A stretch of 64,000 bases of DNA, from contig OY744462.1 of the NCBI GenBank assembly GCA_963556145.1, positions 1,674,001-1,738,000 on the forward strand, written 5' to 3'. This DNA comes from Hygrocybe punicea. Taxonomy: Eukaryota; Basidiomycota; Agaricomycetes; Agaricales; Hygrophoraceae. The position numbers were made by a program, and so were the translations under genes. The notes beneath the pieces were generated by a model. That model was given only the letters and a program-made list of their open reading frames with translations, searched no databases and was not told the origin of the DNA. Of this stretch, positions 45,709 to 56,848 are shown one piece after another (the stretch's first letter is position 1; every line of letters begins with the position of its first letter).

Positions 45709-47383
45709 TGTTACGGATCGCTTCTGCAGCGGGCTCCGGCAACAATCAACTTAACAGGGGATCGGCTTCCAGAGGGGAGAACAGCAGCTTTCATTGTTGC
45801 TTACAGCTAAGACAACACTGCTAAGAAGGGGGGGTCAAGGTCTAATGTCATTGCGAGCCATGGGGGTTACCCAAAACAAGATGAGTCTGCCCCAAGAACC
45901 AGACTAAATGTAAAGAAAGGAAAAGAAGAAAAAGTCCGAACCAACAACAAGAACAGTATATATAGTGACTGGTCTTGAGGGGAGGTAAATAGAAATACAA
46001 CCATGAAGCCACAACATGTCCAACTCTACCATGTGTTCACCATGAGGCGTACATGAGGCGTCCTCATGTCGATGTTCTCACGATCCAACTGGAGGCCCAG
46101 GTGTCATTGAGGATAGAAGAGGTCCAGATGACTCGGATGATTTGTCATTGGATCATGTGACATGCAGAATTGCCAATTTGGGGTCTACACTTGCTGTAAC
46201 AGGCAAGTGCGCAGTCTGGCAGGTGCAATGCACAGTCAGGTCGAAGAGGGGTATCATCCAGTGTAGGATTGGTGAAGGGAGTGTCTTGAGGTAATGTGGG
46301 ATATAGCGGCAAGGTTGGTGGTATGAAAGAAAATAAAGGAATGTATGGAGGAAAAACCAACTAAGACAGTGGGCTAGTCGAGGTCAGACATCCAAACAGC
46401 ATAAGCTGTACCAGATTATGATGTCTGTGTCAATGACGTATCGAGGGGCGGTGTCTTGTCCTGTGTGTGGAACAATGCGGTCCACTTGATGTCGCTATTC
46501 GTCCAAGAAAGGGTATCATTGTAAACAAGTGTGGGAGGTATCAAGATTATGGATGGAAAAGGATAAATGAACGTGGGTCCAGGTTTCGAGTCATGGCATG
46601 AGTGACAAGCTGTGGGAACAAGTTGTTGGGTACTGCATTGAAGCGGTGTCGTGCGAACAATATACGATAGGGGTTGGTTCACTGTTTGGGAAGTCGTATG
46701 GTCTGTGGTCGAAGACCAAAAGAGTATGCTCCGGCAATGGTCGGATTAGAGAGAACAGTGAAATGTCTCGTGATCGGGGATTGTTCAGAGTTCGCATGCA
46801 GGTGAGGAATGTTGTTGGATCGTCAGGGAGGATAATGGTGGGCACAGGGTATGAATATGGAAACCAAATATCCGGGAATGGCAATTGTCAATTACGTGTC
46901 GATATATTGTCAAGGTGGAAGTCAGAAGTATCAATGGCGGAAGGGTTTCGGTGCCGATGCCAAAGATAGATCATAACAAGGTAGAAACCAATCAGGAAGG
47001 TGATGATGACAATGCTGCCAATAACAATTACGGTAATGAGCTGTGTTGGGAGTACAGCCATTGTGATTGGTTTGTCGTGGGATAGCGTAAACAAGATATT
47101 GAAGAGAAAAGACAATGTCGGTGACGTCCATCGGCAAGGAGACTATTCGGGTACAACAAGGTCACGTGGGATATGTCCATGGTCAGTCTGGATTGTTCTA
47201 GAAGAAGGGACAAAAAGAGAACAAGAATAAGAAAATACAAGGATGTCCAAATGAAGAAACAATGACGTTGAAAGGAAGACAAAGGACAAAATGAAATGAA
47301 AAAAGGAAGGTGTGCAGTGCAGAATCGTCATGGTAGGTATTGGAATGGGCATCGGGGTTGGAAGCGGAGTTGGAAACGTAACA
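45709..47383 (-). mobile_element. Solo LTR B (1675 bp), opposite orientation
   Basis: On the minus strand it starts TGTTACGTTTCCAACTCC (47383) and ends GCGATCCGTAACA (45709). Flanked by AAGGG on both sides (45704-45708, 47384-47388). An independent insertion into the KDZ gene, facing solo LTR A across 404 bp of that gene. Confidence 0.92.
46888..47061 (-). CDS. Small membrane-protein ORF inside solo LTR B
   Basis: 57 aa starting MAVLPTQLITVIVIGSI, ending FHLDNISTRN. It corresponds to the 54-aa ORF at 43965-44129, with one extra hydrophobic residue and two extra residues in the HRHRNP stretch. Confidence 0.45.
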   Translation of the reverse strand: MAVLPTQLITVIVIGSIVIITFLIGFYLVMIYLWHRHRNPSAIDTSDFHLDNISTRN

Positions 47384-48819
47384 AAGGGATAGAAACTGGA
47401 GAGTTGCCTCTCAGCAAGCAGGCTGAGCCCAGAGCTCCTTGCAAATATCAACCCAAGAATGACGCAATAGGTCAAACTCAGCCAGGAAGGTATACTCCAC
47501 AACCTCTTTCCATGAAAGCTTGGATCAGGATGGTGTTAACTTTGCTGCCTCCATATTGTACCGCACAAGCACTTTGCAAATGGCTTCTGAGCATGTCTGG
47601 AGAGCTTTGGCAATTTGTACACGAAGTTTGTAGCCTAAATCCCGTGAGTAGTGATCATTTAAAAAGCAATTGAGACTTACCTGTGCCAGACATGTTGAGT
47701 TTGCTTAGTTCAAACAGCTGTTGAACAACAAGATGCTCCAGCTCATTATGAGCTTGTTGATATTTGTGCCATGTCATGTCAACCTGCACAGTTTGATAGT
47801 CAGTGGAATTGGGTTCCCATTGGTCATTGATTTCCAGTTGGTCCTCAATTTGCCCCACTCACTGTTCAGTGCGCTCAATAGCACCAAGTGCCATTTGAAC
47901 TTGACGATTACCTTTTACAAGGAGACTGTGAAGACTATAAGGTGTCAGAATGGCATGTGTGAGCTTATTGAGAGCTTCCTGAGTGGCAGTTAGATTTGCT
48001 CTGCTAAAAAGTGAGCTGGCATGACATCAATGATATCATGAATGATAACATGATATACCTTTGCTTGGCAAGCTCCTGGAGTGCTTCAATGTACTGGTAT
48101 CACAGTGTTTCTTGCAGAGGTTCACCAGTAAGACTGAGCAGATATGAGTGCTGGAGTGGGCAGGGGTGCCCACTCTGGGTGTCATGGGTGCATCATAGTG
48201 GGATAAGCTAAGTCTCTACAAACAAGGTAGTCTATCTAAGTAATCCTATGGAGTGTTCTAGTAGTGGGCACCACCCACTACTACAGTGCTTATCATCAAT
48301 GTACTGACAAAAGTCTTCATTGGTGATGCTGAGTTTGGCTTGGATTGGTGGAAGTTCATCAGGAATTTCATCGATGAGTTGAAGCGATTCACAGTAGTGG
48401 TTGTACAAAAACAGAGCTGAAACAACAATCAAACAGAGGAAAGAAGATCGAAAGAATATACATAATGCTGCATACTTGTCATCATCCCAAAAAGCGATAA
48501 AAGCCTTGATGATTTGATGGCGGTGAACTTTGCTGGCATGGCGTGTGCCTGGAGCCAAATCATTGGTCCAGAAAAAGATCTGTCTTCACCCCTCAAAATT
48601 TGTACAGCCGGTGCCTTGAACATATAGGGGATGCCAATTGATCTGGCACCCACAGTTGTGTGCAGGTCTATGAAACAAGCCAACAAGCATGTGAAATGCT
48701 TGCTCCGTTGCCTTGGGGCCAATGGAACTGGCCAAGAGTCTTCCAGAATGTGCAAGTGATATCATACCCACCTAAGATTCACCAGGTTCCTAACACGTCA
48801 AGAAGTTTATTGATGAGCG

Positions 48820-49099
48820 TAGTGTTGCCATGACTAGACTATTTACACCAAAATTTTAGTAGTCATAGTTGATAGTTGCAGCTAAAGTTGCAGCTTAGCT
48901 GGTCATTGTAGTCAACTAAACTTGAGAATAGTCAACTATAATTAAACAAATGTATGTTAAATCACTTATAAATACCAGAACAGACATGATATAATTTTAG
49001 TCAACTAGATAGTCATAGTTGCAACTAGCTGAGTTGCAGCTACAATCAACTATGACTATGACTGCCAGTTGACTAGTAGTCTTAGTCGTGGCAACACTA
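48820..49099. mobile_element. Small hAT-like MITE (280 bp) in the KDZ gene
   Basis: Ends TAGTGTTGCCATGACTA and TAGTCGTGGCAACACTA are inverted repeats; the inner part also folds back (AGTCATAGTTG and CAACTATGACT). Flanks GATGAGCG and GATCATGA are only partly alike, so the 8-bp duplication is not clean. Ends resemble those of the element at 36326. Confidence 0.65.
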
Positions 49100-50009
49100 G
49101 ATCATGAGCACAAGGGAATACTTGGCTCTACAATAAATTTGGTAAATGTGAAATAGCAAGCAAGTGAATACATACAGTTCACTGCTCCTGATGATATTAC
49201 ACATCAAGAGAACAAACCCATGTTGACAAAAACACACAAAAAGACCAGTTTCATCAAACATTTCGAACATCCATTTCCGATGCTCCGGGCCAGCATTCCA
49301 CCAATGCTTGACACACTCAGCAGTTGGATCAGTCTCACCAACATCATCCCAATCATCCTGCACATTGACATCATTGCTTTTCACCTGAGAATGATTTGAG
49401 ATTAGAAAAAACAGACAACAATTTACTCACAACTCTAGAAGGCACTTTGTCCTTGAACTTGTCAACCTCCTCTGGTAGGACCCAATAATCTGTTCGGCAG
49501 GTGCAGGTATCAGGCTGAGTAACATAATTATGCACTGCTTCATTTGTCTGCTTCAAAGAATTGTTCCCGTCAAACTCACACTTCAAGGCAATTGGTGGAT
49601 CAGGCTCCCCTGCAAGGACATACATGCATGCTGGGCATGAGTTCAACAGGTGCCAATTGAGGGAAGATTGGCCTAATACAGACTGAACATGCAAGTCAAC
49701 CTGGTGGAGTACCTCAAGATATAAATTGTAAGAATTGTGAATTGATCTGCCAGATATGCATGGAAAGGCATCTATAAATAAAATCTGAGCAGACTAAATA
49801 TATGCAAAGAGAAACATATGAATGGCATGCAGATGACACAGCTTCTGAACTTCTGCCTGGATGCTCAGGTGGGGGCAGACCCGATGAGTTTGACGATAGG
49901 TGGAAAGGGTCTGAATAGAGGTTGCTATGGAAGGGGAAATTGGAGAGGAGCCGATGTACCCATGTTTCATTAGTGTGACATTGGGAAACACATCAGTGCT
50001 CAAAGTGGG

Positions 50010-52370
50010 CAGTTGGATATGTTTGTGGTCTGTGTTGTTATCAAATAATGAGGCAGGTAAATTGGGACTGAAGACATACAGAAGATGTCAACAACCTGGA
50101 TCTCCAGGAGCCTGGACGATTCGCAAGGGACAGTGGGGAACTGCATAGCTCACCATTGTCATGGTTGAGATAGACCAGATATGCTTTGACCAATAGAGCC
50201 ATCTGCAACTCCCAACCCTCCGTGCATCACTCAATGTGATTGCATCGATTCTGCCCATCAACACGGGTGCTAGTGATAAAAACTGTTATCTGATCAAAGT
50301 TTACAGGTGAACGCTGACACTTACATTCCTGATAGCTTGTTGACTTCCTTGGTGAACCCTTCAAATACCTCATGCTCCCCACCAGCATGGCTGGTGTTGA
50401 AGCCTCCATCTCTGGGTGGTAATTGGTTGAAGAAAGTTGCGGGATCAATAGAGTCCATGGACATGGCTCTAAAACAGCTGTGTGATCCTTGTACAACATC
50501 CCTGGGAAAAGTGAGTGACAAGGGAAGGTATTGAAGACTCACATACCATGGATTGTGCTCTGATGCAGTTCAGCATCCTTGTGCCATGTTTCCACTTGAC
50601 GGTGGAGTGGTCAGGACTCTCAGGCATCTAACAGGGAGCTGAGTCTGGAGTCTGGAACGTCATGGATTGGTTGGTCTCTAGCTACTCTGGGAACTGACAA
50701 ACAACTTGAACCGTGAGAACTGAGTCACGTGACCCAGCCCTCACTACTACTCCAACGGACAGCTAGTAGAATGTTTGTCTCGCATATGCTACTGCTGAAA
50801 GTGTGCATATGGGTTGCCTTTGATAGCCCAGCATGCTTGCTGCCAGATCATCAAGACATCGGGTGCATGATGGGGGAGATCTTGGAGGGACTGGAAGGCA
50901 GAGACAGAGACAGAGACAGAGCAAAAACAAGCATGTGGCCTTGTTTATTGTTCTCGCTGTCACTAATCGGGTGAGTTCAGACTCCAGAACCACACATGTG
51001 ACAATGTGACTTAATATAGTACTAACTATACAGTAGTACAAAAAAGGGGAAAGGAGCATAGTGACAAGGAGAGGGGACAAACAGCCAGCACAACCGGTGC
51101 ACTCCACATGTAATAGATGTAGTTGACATAAATAATAAAGGGCCATCATGATAAACTGACAGGGATGGCGGGGGCATGGTGGTGATGAGCAGAGGATTGA
51201 GGGGGAGTGCTCCACTCACCTTGAATGCCTTGGCATGACATGCACCCCTCCTGGTGGCATGAGCACACCGGGCATTTGGACTGGGGCACAAGCGAGAGGT
51301 TGGAGAGCCAAGTGGTGACAGTGAGGCATGGGGCCGCCATCTAGGACAAGAGGGCTGTGTTCAAAAGCAGTGTGAGTTGGGGCATGCAGGCAGGAAAGGC
51401 ACTCACCATTATGCCAAAACGGGGGGGAGAGGGAGGGGGAGGGGGAGCAAGTGTGGGAGGGGGGGACAGACTGGATATGGTAAACACAGAAGCGAAGGCA
51501 GAGACTGACTGAATGTGGCAGTAAGGCTTGGGGGAGGGGCCCAAGCCACAGCTGGAATATGACAATGTCGCTGGTATCACTGGGGATATTGCTGGTGTAG
51601 AGAAATCAATGAAGTTGAGTCAAACTATACTAGACGGCAACACCCACGGTCTAGTCTAGTTTGACTACAACTGTGGGAAGGTCAGGTGCATCCATTGCTG
51701 AAGTAAGCTGACACATGTTTGGTGCCAATTGGTCCAATCCTCAATGCAAAAACTGGAACTACATTTCTTTACCCATAGACTTGTAGTAATATAGAATGTT
51801 AAGAACTCTCTGGGGCCAGAATGTTCAGATATGACCCATAGAAAATGCATATTGCCAAATACTTGATTTTGTCATTCTTTGTCATGCTTTTGGCCTAATA
51901 GGCTTGTGAAGTATGAATGTCATTCTTACAAATAGTCCTTGTCATCCTTGTCATCCCCATTCCAGTCATTGTTGAGATGGTGGGAAGTGGGAGTGTGGCA
52001 GGGCAAGTCAGGAGGAGAGTTGGTAAAAGTACATCTTCACCATTGTTATAATCATTGTCAACTTGAAACTACTTTCAGGGTCAAGGAAGTGGACTTTGTT
52101 GGAACATTTTGAAGCCATTGAAGCCATGTAGCCATTGAACCTACTAAGTTACTTCTGATGATGATAACAGTAGGGAGAAAAGTGAAAAATATTTAGCAAA
52201 GCACACAGATGCCTCAAACTTCGGAAGTTGCCGGGTCTACCAATTCAATGCATTTCGTCATGGCTGGTTTTCCAAGATCCGATTTGGATGGGTTAGTTGA
52301 TTCTGGAAACTCACTCATTATATTGTCAAATATTGTACATTGTGTACAGTAAAACCGCAAAAGAACAAAC
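50010..52370. other. Unassigned DNA between KDZ debris and the PP2C gene
   Basis: No supported gene. Contains a GAGGGGGAGGGGGAG tract near 51430 and a short palindrome at 51612-51672 (GTTGAGTCAAACTATACTAG with its inverted partner), possibly a tiny MITE. Confidence 0.5.
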
Positions 52371-52379
52371 ACCAGTGCA

Positions 52380-53900
52380 TTATAGAGTTTGCACAACAAT
52401 AGCGGTATCATCGATCCAGGCAATATCCATGTCCAATGTCAATACGCGCGAAACGCTGAAACAATCCTCTCCACCAAGAGCGCGCCGAAGTAATCGAAGC
52501 GCCATATTACTCGCTTTTTTCCTCCTCCCCATATCCATATCGGCAGCATCGGCCGCCCTCGCGTTATCCATATCTTGTGCCCAGCTCGCGATGACCCACG
52601 GCTGTCCACGACTAGTGCAGAGATCCGCGAAGCCGTCGGAGCACAAAATGAGATACCGTGATGGAGGGTGTCCGTTGGGGCTCTTGAGATATGAAGGGAG
52701 CGGACCTAGTCTGCGGTGGGTGATTTCCGGTTCGGCGGAGATGTAAGGTGGGGATCGGTTCCGAACGAGAAAATCTTCCCATGCTGACGTGTCGTGGAAT
52801 CCAGGGAAGAGATTGTAAAGTATTCGACGACTGAATTCGGGTGGCTGTTTGAAGGGAACGTCTCCTAGGCCTGGTAAGGAAATGGGAGTCAGGGGACAAC
52901 TTTTATTTGAAGTTGTGAACTTGGATATGAAAAATTGGAACTAACATCGGAATGGAGCGAGCGCGCCGAGCACGCGTCTGTCAAGGACGCACTCGTCTTC
53001 GCCAGGGTGTTCGTGTCGGACGCGTTCGACTTCAGCGTCGTTATCTCCATTGTGGGTGGTTGTCAATATTTCGTGTTTCCATTTATCCTTCGCACCGGAC
53101 GTCACCAAGACTGGGTTTGCTCAAGCGTTGAATTATCGGCGGGTAAGGGAAGATGAGGGTGAGAAGCAACGTACTTGCTTGACAGTCTCCAACATTTGCC
53201 ACCCAGAGGTTCTCATGCTCTGGGTCGACCAAAGCGACAAGCGCGGTTGTTCCATACATGGATAGTTTGACCTTTTTGTGGTTCTGTCCCCCTTTGAACT
53301 GGTCGTTGATGGTTCTCCGTATTTGTTCATCGGAGATGTCCGACAATCCTCCTGGGAATAGGTCCAGCACATCAGTCGCTATGGCGTCGTCAAAGGCAAC
53401 GATACTGCGGGAGAGAAGGGCCGTAATCAGAGCAGGGACCACAGGGCGCAATGGCTTTGCTTCGAAAGCCTGGCGGAGAACATCACCGATGATGATTGGT
53501 AGGTGGTGTGCCACATGCTCTACGGTGGCATCCCCGAGATGGCCTGAGAGGGGAGCAGCGTGAGGTTCAGTCTTTAAAGGAACACGGGTGAGGACGGGAT
53601 AAACAAACCATCGAAGACGCCTGTCAGAGACCACAACCGCCCGTGGACGTTGAGCTGCCGAACGATGTAACGGTCCTGTGTGCGTGCACGAGGGCAGGGT
53701 TGAAAATTGATGCAATCGGCTCTTCGCGAGGTGCCCAGCTGGACAGTCTGTGGTCTAGCCAGGTGGGTCAATTCTGTCCAAATTTCGGAGTCGTTGAGAA
53801 CTTGGTATGAGCGAGGCCAAGGACCGTCCTCAGGCCCACATCTCGTTCCAGGAATGTCGTCCAGGTAAGCCAGGTCATATGAATCTCGTTGTGCAATCAT
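52380..53900 (-). CDS. PP2C-type Ser/Thr phosphatase (PTC5/PDP-like), four exons
   Basis: Exons: 53900-53609, 53543 to about 53180, about 53113-52945, and about 52880-52380. The joins restore the family motifs: GVFDG at the end of exon 1 continues with HLGDATVEHVAHHLP; GTTALVAL and NLWVANVGDCQA close exon 2; VTSGAKDKWK and LDRRVLGALAPFR are in exon 3; LGDVPFK, YLILCSDGFADL and WIDDTAIVV are in exon 4. The metal-binding Asp residues are present (VFDGH, LCSDGF, IDDTA). The spacing resembles mitochondrial pyruvate dehydrogenase phosphatase-like PP2Cs such as PTC5, but no targeting sequence is visible at the chosen Met, and a further 5' exon is possible. All frames are intact, so the gene is probably active. 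It is one of the few sound host genes here. Confidence 0.88.
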
Positions 53901-54600
53901 GGCCAACAAGGAGGGGATGTTGACTAGGGGCTGCCAGGCTCACGGTGTGGACAGGTTCAGAACATATATGGGAATATTAGAGTCGTGGACAACGGCACTG
54001 GCAAGGAAATGACTAAAACCGAGCACGGGTCATGTTCTTGGGGCCACTTGACTCCTCCGGCGGCAAAAAGGACAGACGGGGCGCAGCGCAAATTGCCAAC
54101 TGGGCAACACACGTGACGGTGTTAGTTGGCATCGAGGCAGTCGTCTAGCGCTTACCCGAACAAAAAATCCGGTTACCAGTCCGGATTACAGGGGTGTGCA
54201 GTGCAGTTATCACGAAGGAGGGCATGGTGAACTTTGGACAAGTTCTGCCCAGAAAAGGACCGTAAAAGTTTCACCTTTCAGTGTAATGTTCAACACACGC
54301 AAATTTATTCTGGCCTGGTCATGAAGAACCTTGTCGAACGTGCGTAGGACCCTGCAATTCGTGTGTATATTTGTGTGATTGGATCTATACGTATTACGAC
54401 GAATGGGTATAATAAGCTTGTTGCAGGGCGTGTACGGCATATGCCGTGCAGCTGGGGGCAAGGCTCACATGCCCCGCTGTAACAAGCGCATACAGGTTTT
54501 CTAAGAAAATCATATACGTTTTGCCACCTAAGCTTGTATACGGTTTTCAGTTAAGGTCACATGCCACATTCCACGCTCAGAATGCACTATGGTTTAGAAA
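53901..54600. other. 5' flank of the PP2C gene
   Basis: Should hold the promoter of the minus-strand gene. No other gene recognised. Confidence 0.45.
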
Positions 54601-54639
54601 TACTATATCTATGAGGAATGGTACTGTGAAACCATATAC

Positions 54640-55245
54640 ATTAGAGATGGTATTTCCAAACCATATCAGGACCTTTTAATATGGTTCCAGAATACCATAC
54701 TTACTAGAGATGGAATTTTTAAACCATATGAGCACCTTGCAATATGGTACCAGAATACCATACCTACTAGAGATGGTATTTTTAAACCATATGAGCACCT
54801 TGCAATATGGTATTAGAATACCATACCTACTAGAGATGGAATTTTTAAACCATATGAGCACCTTGCAATATGGTACCAGAATACCATACCTACAAGAGAT
54901 GGTATTTTTAAACCATCTCAGGACCTTCCAATATGGTATCAGAATACCATACCTACTAGAGATGGTATTCTGAAACCATATCAGGACCTTGCAGTATGGT
55001 ACCAGAATACCGTACCTACTAGAGATGGTAGTCTGAAACCATATCAGGACCTTGCAGTATGGTACCAGAATACCGTACCTACTAGAGATGGTATTCTGAA
55101 ACCATATCAGGACCTTGCAATATGGTATCAGAAAACCATACCTACTAGAGATGGTATTTTTAAACCATATGAGGACCTTCCAATATGGTACCAGAATACC
55201 ATACTTGCTAGAGATGGTATTTTTAAACCATACTTGGCAAGCATA
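54640..55245. repeat. 63-bp tandem satellite, about ten units
   Basis: Units read approximately TGGTATTTTTAAACCATATG, AGCACCTTGCAATATGGTAC, CAGAATACCATACCTACTAG, AGA. Inside a unit ATGGTA and TACCAT form inverted pairs, so a single strand can fold. Long frames on both strands (210 aa minus, 87 aa plus) come from a unit length divisible by three. Confidence 0.92.
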
Positions 55246-55398
55246 CTCGGGCAATGGTATATCTCCACTATTCATACATACATACATACTCAAATCACAG
55301 TATAACAACCCGAAAAACCCTTACAACACATCTTCATCACTGGCTTCATCCTCAGTACCTAATGTATGGAATCAGCTCTGGCAATCAAGTAAATAATA

Positions 55399-56848
55399 TC
55401 ACGTACCCGTCAAATCTTTGAGCCTGCTAGCCAACCTCATTATCTGAGTCTCGATCTTCTTCTGCTCTGCTTCAGCAGGGGTCTTGCCTTTCATGTACAG
55501 ATCGTCAATCTTGAGCATTGTGTTTGTAGTGAAGCACTGGCTGAAAAAAAGACGAAGGCGTGGATCAATGCGTTGACCCCCAAGACCTTCCACATCCCCT
55601 TGCTCATTCCTGGCCGTCCACGTTTTCCAGAAGTAAAAATCGAGCAATGCAACGTCTTCAGGACATCCACAGCTGAGATATCCAGATCAGCGATCTGCAC
55701 CTCTCTTCGCTTTTGCTTTGAGATTGCGAGGGAAGGAAATGCCGGTGACCTTGAATTTAGAGTCCTTTGAGCCATCGTAAATTTTTCCTGACTTCGTCAT
55801 GTGGTGGTAAATGCAGATGACGTTACCACGATTGGTGGTTAAGCAGTGGAGTGTGAGGCGACGGTGTGTGGTAGCAGATTCGGGAAGGAAATGTTGATAG
55901 TCGCGAATGGCCCGTGTGACACTCTCGCTAATTTTGCCACTCTGGGTGTTCATAAATTCCCCCATCTCTTTACGGCCAATTTCTACGGCGGTTACAGTCA
56001 GTAAGGTGAATCTCTGTGAAAAGAAAACGGTGAAAATACCTGCCAACCTCTTAAGATCAGGCTGCTTGGCTGAATCTTTGGCATGCGTCTCCTCGTTTTC
56101 CGAGTCCGGGTTAAGCTTCTTCGCATCCTTGTCAAGTGTGTCTGAATCTTTGGTGGGTTTATCTGCATCACCGCCAGAACCTTCCCCTTCATCACTATTG
56201 TTGTTGCCACCTTCGTGGTCGTCTTCTGAGTCCGGGGTACAATTGTGACGCAGCCTTTTCTTGCGTTTGCCTGACCCACCGTCCTTACCCGTACGCTTGC
56301 GTCGGCCTGACTCAACACTCTTGCCAGCGCTCTGACTCCGAGTCAACATCAGTGAACATCAATGATCAAGAAAGTTCTTCCCACCTTGCCTCGTGCAGCA
56401 GATGGCCTCGTTTCCGACCCAGTCAGCTGGTCATCAGACTCATCACCTTCGCCTAGCGACGTCAGGGAATCGGAATCCCGTGTGTCCCGTTCACTGTCTG
56501 CACCTTCGTCTTCCACGTTGGTAGTTTTGGCATTCACAGCGGCAGCAGCCCTTGCTGATGCTAGTTCAGTGTTGAGTTCTTTCAGGCGTGTCTCTGCCTC
56601 TGCTAGACGCGTTTTCGCTGCTTCGACTGCGACTGCAGGCCAGGTTGGGTCATGTTACATAGGAATCAGTGCCAAGGCTTACCTTTTCCTCCGCCTTTAG
56701 CTTTTGCAGCCTTTTTCGAAGTGATGTGGGTCAGCTCCACCTTTGCGCTCTCCAACACTCTGACAGCGTCTTGAATTTCCTTCTCCAGGGCAGCTGTGAT
56801 AGCTACTGGTGAGCCCCGCTTCTCACACTCTGCTAGACAAGTGAGCAC
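55399..56848 (-). CDS. Acidic/basic coiled-coil protein next to the KDZ/CxC5 gene; model uncertain
   Basis: Several minus-strand exons appear: a helix ALEKEIQDAVRVLESAKVEL with a Lys-rich end (56848-56690); TRLAEAETRLKELNTELASA and an Asp/Ser/Glu-rich stretch (56640-56380); RRKRTGKDGGSGKRKKRLRH (NLS-like) and an acidic run (56349-56050); VEIGRKEMGEFMNTQSGKIS, a long helix and YHHMTKSGKIYDGSKDSKFK (55980-55700); and DFYFWKTWTARNEQGDVEGL to a stop at 55399. No family known. It may be a separate nuclear protein or the C-terminal part of the KDZ/CxC5 locus directly upstream; a frameshift at 56850 prevents a decision. The exon ends were not all fixed. Confidence 0.4.

Larger units (their letters stand above)
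45305..50003 (-). pseudogene. KDZ transposase (CxC1-like) pseudogene split by three insertions
   Basis: Pieces on the minus strand, N to C: MKHGYIGSSPISPSIATSIQ and YRQTHRVCPHLSIQAE (50003-49794); CPACMYVLAGEPD (49694-49371); CVKHWWNAGPEHRKWMFEMF and FVLLMCNIIRSSEL (49350-49150); the MITE at 48820-49099; PAHNCGCQINWHPLYVQGTG, APGTRHASKVHRHQIIKAFI and FWDDDKYAAL (48680-48460); NELEHLVVQQLFELSKLNMS (47800-47700); KEVVEYTFLAEFDLLRHSWV (47510-47440); solo LTR B; then EIEDLNVQVHHLCTAIHDEE and NQIEALPGFSGKPGNGVHAG (45700-45440); last residues next to solo LTR A. The order matches KDZ transposases with a cysteine cluster. Frameshifts and stops occur between pieces. The segment that should carry the first catalytic Asp was not found near the MITE. 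Confidence 0.8.

Noticed and set aside
54676..55308. 210-aa minus-strand protein with repeated WFKNTISSRYGIL-like units
   Set aside because: Produced by a 63-bp tandem satellite whose unit length is divisible by three.
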